NCBI GenBank assembly: GCA_904501915.1
Contig: CAJGCV010000097.1
Coordinates: 1-6,964, forward strand
Source of the DNA: an uncultured Akkermansia sp.
GTDB lineage: Bacteria; Verrucomicrobiota; Verrucomicrobiia; Verrucomicrobiales; Akkermansiaceae
DNA: 6,964 bases
Direction: 5' to 3'
Position 1 is the first letter of the stretch, and every line of letters begins with the position of its first letter. This document shows positions 5,751-6,964 of this stretch, one piece after another. The position numbers and the translations under genes were made by a program. The notes beneath the pieces were generated by a model. That model did no database searches, was not told the DNA's origin, and was given only the letters and a program-made list of their open reading frames with translations.

Positions 5751-6455
5751 TCAATCATCAATCCCGTGCAGCTTATTCAGCTCACGGTTAGCACTCGCAT
5801 GCAGCGGGTGAGAAACATTCAGAACCGCAGCCATCTTCTCCTTATCTGCGTAGAACGCATCCAGCTGCTGCTCACGCGTCAGCTTAGGCGCACCAGCAGC
5901 GCGCCCGGCAAAACCACCATTCTCTGACAACTTAGAACGCATAGCGTCAAGCAGACGGATACCATACGGGCTCATCATCACACCCATATCAGCAGACTTC
6001 AAGCCAGCCTCGCGCCCCAGGCGCGCAGCAAAAGCCTTCGTAGCCTTCACGCGGCTCTCGAAATCGCGGCCCCATTCCCTCTTCAGCGCCTGCCCCAGCA
6101 GGCGGTTCTGCGCCTTGAACTGCTTCTGGTAAACCTCCAGACCCTTATTCAGCAGTTGAGCAGCCTTATCGCCGGGAATCCCCAGCTCCTTAGCCAGGCC
6201 ACCCAGCTCACCGTGAATCTCGCTCGGAATCTGAGTCTCCTCCCCAAGGTCAAACTGGTACTCCTCCTGCTCATCCTCCTCACCGGAATCCTCAGCAGCC
6301 TCTTCCTGAACTTCAGAGCCATCTTCCTCGCCCTCGTTATCATCCCAAGAGAAATCTATCTCCTCGGCATCCTCAGCACCCTTCTCGGAACTCTCAGGCA
6401 TCTCTGCTGCCGTCTCCAGCTCCTCCAGGCTATCTGCCACCGGTTCTTCAGGCAT
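5751..6455 (-). CDS. Capsid scaffolding (assembly) protein
   Basis: 234 residues. Scaffolds guide procapsid assembly and leave before or during packaging. Residues 1-80 are extremely acidic: of the first 70 residues, 32 are Asp or Glu and only one is Lys, so this part is probably disordered. Residues about 84-175 are helical (LGGLAKELGIPGDKAAQLLN, then KREWGRDFESRVKATKAFAA, then MSPYGIRLLDAMR), matching the podoviral scaffold pattern of a helix, 'eWG.dFe' and a late 'lirll' segment. Residues 180-234 end in a charged helical tail, which in scaffolds usually binds the capsid protein. Placement immediately before the capsid gene agrees. The start has an excellent AGGAGGT (6461-6467) five bases upstream, inside the preceding gene, and overlaps it by eight bases. 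Confidence 0.88.
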   Translation of the reverse strand: MPEEPVADSLEELETAAEMPESSEKGAEDAEEIDFSWDDNEGEEDGSEVQEEAAEDSGEEDEQEEYQFDLGEETQIPSEIHGELGGLAKELGIPGDKAAQLLNKGLEVYQKQFKAQNRLLGQALKREWGRDFESRVKATKAFAARLGREAGLKSADMGVMMSPYGIRLLDAMRSKLSENGGFAGRAAGAPKLTREQQLDAFYADKEKMAAVLNVSHPLHASANRELNKLHGIDD

Positions 6456-6750
6456 GGCCTACCTCCTCTCCATCCTGGCAAGCCTGCTCCATAGCACGCA
6501 GCGCGTCCACCGCCTCATCCAGATGCTCCACCTCCCAGCGGATACCTCGCACCACGCCAGCCTTAGCATCCTGCTGGCAAGCATGGTAAGGATCCATATC
6601 GCCCTGGAAAGCAAAAACCATATCCTGCACCCCCAGGAACTCAGACAAAGCATCCAGCACCTCCGGAGTAAACACCCTGGCAAACAACTGGCGGCGTTCC
6701 ACCACCTTGCGCTGCTTCTCAATCACAGTTTCGTTCGGTAAGTAAACCAT
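6448..6750 (-). CDS. Bbp19-like small phage protein
   Basis: 100 residues. Residues about 21-70 (QLFARVFTPEVLDALSEFLG, then FAFQGDMDPYHACQQDAKAG, then VVRGI) fit the pattern of the Bbp19-like phage domain: 'F..vF....gr.vL..L', then an acidic D-P-Y/H-x-x-x-x-x-x-G segment and a helix. The founder is a small protein of unknown biochemical role from Bordetella phage BPP-1. It is commonly encoded near portal and scaffold genes of podoviruses, as here. The C-terminal 30 residues are an acidic helix. No good Shine-Dalgarno precedes the ATG at 6750, but this start keeps the 48-base spacing to the conserved leader core seen before two other genes. The stop overlaps the scaffold start by eight bases. 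Family assignment is from pattern memory. Confidence 0.75.
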   Translation of the reverse strand: MVYLPNETVIEKQRKVVERRQLFARVFTPEVLDALSEFLGVQDMVFAFQGDMDPYHACQQDAKAGVVRGIRWEVEHLDEAVDALRAMEQACQDGEEVGHA

Positions 6751-6759
6751 GCCAACATG

Positions 6760-6798
6760 TTACCACAGCCGTGCAGAAAAAAGCTATTCCCGCAAACG
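6760..6798 (-). promoter_or_regulatory. Conserved leader/promoter-like module, copy A (before the Bbp19-like gene)
   Basis: On the minus strand this reads CGTTTGCGGGAATAG, then C and a six-T run, a 9-base spacer, then TGTGGTAA, ending nine bases before the ATG at 6750. The 15-base core is identical to copy C. Unlike B and C, no terminator hairpin with a T-tract is visible upstream, and the last nine bases lack a Shine-Dalgarno. The core lies 20 bases after the stop of the upstream gene. Confidence 0.72.
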
Positions 6799-6818
6799 AG
6801 GCCACAACACGCACACCA

Positions 6819-6964
6819 TCAATGAACAGGCGGAAGCGACCCCTTAACCTGCAGCGCCGCAACAACCGCCCCCACCCCCAGACAGCCACTCACCTCAACC
6901 CTCTCCGGCTCATACGCACCATCCATCCTGTTCAGCTCAGCAATCGCCCTCTGCATCTCGCCAT
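6819..6964 (-). CDS. C-terminal end of an unrecognised phage gene (partial)
   Basis: An open frame enters from the window edge and gives 47 residues to a TGA at 6821-6819. The visible residues start EMQRAIAELNRMDGAYEPER, are helical at first, then turn to small hydrophobic residues (GVGAVVAALQV) and end SLPPVH. The strand and spacing agree with the late operon and the frame has no internal stop, so I take it as real. It is too short to name; a terminase, packaging or head gene would be usual upstream of a Bbp19-like gene. Confidence 0.55.
   Translation of the reverse strand, partial: GEMQRAIAELNRMDGAYEPERVEVSGCLGVGAVVAALQVKGSLPPVH

Overview
This window is a late structural-gene block of a tailed dsDNA phage or prophage, most likely a short-tailed podovirus. 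Every gene I can support lies on the minus strand, so the block is transcribed from position 6964 toward position 1. The main anchors are a portal (head-tail connector) N-terminus, a major capsid protein with an acidic scaffolding protein just upstream of it, a small Bbp19-like protein, and a long modular tail fibre. The host cannot be fixed from the sequence. The base composition looks moderately GC-rich. Some genes have good Shine-Dalgarno (SD) sites and others start in AU-rich leaders without one. The fibre linker and C-terminal motif resemble those of gut phages. A gut bacterium, perhaps of the Verrucomicrobiota type, is only a guess.

Layout in transcription order: (i) 6964-6819, the C-terminal end of an unrecognised gene. 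(ii) 6750-5751, a Bbp19-like gene and the scaffold gene, overlapping and ended by a strong intrinsic terminator. (iii) 5617-4610, the major capsid gene alone, ended by a second strong terminator. (iv) 4505 to the window edge, a tightly packed series: tail fibre (716 aa), unknown structural candidate (274 aa), small lipoprotein (84 aa), heptad-repeat protein (90 aa), two-membrane-segment holin-like protein (90 aa), Ala-rich small protein (109 aa), and the start of the portal gene. No gap reaches 300 bases, so little sequence is unaccounted for.

The most striking feature is regulatory. Blocks ii, iii and iv each begin with the same leader: a 15-base core CGTWTGCGGGAATAG, then a T-run, then TGTGGTAW or a one-base variant, then the ATG. 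The distance from the core to the A of the ATG is exactly 48 bases in all three. Two of the three copies follow directly on the terminators. This looks like a phage-specific promoter/leader module that resets transcription at each block and gives the capsid gene its own transcript. It does not fit an ordinary -35/-10 promoter. A second notable point is the portal gene, which lies downstream of the capsid and fibre genes rather than upstream of the scaffold as in T7-like phages. A third is a perfect 21-bp tandem repeat that lengthens a heptad tail in one small protein.
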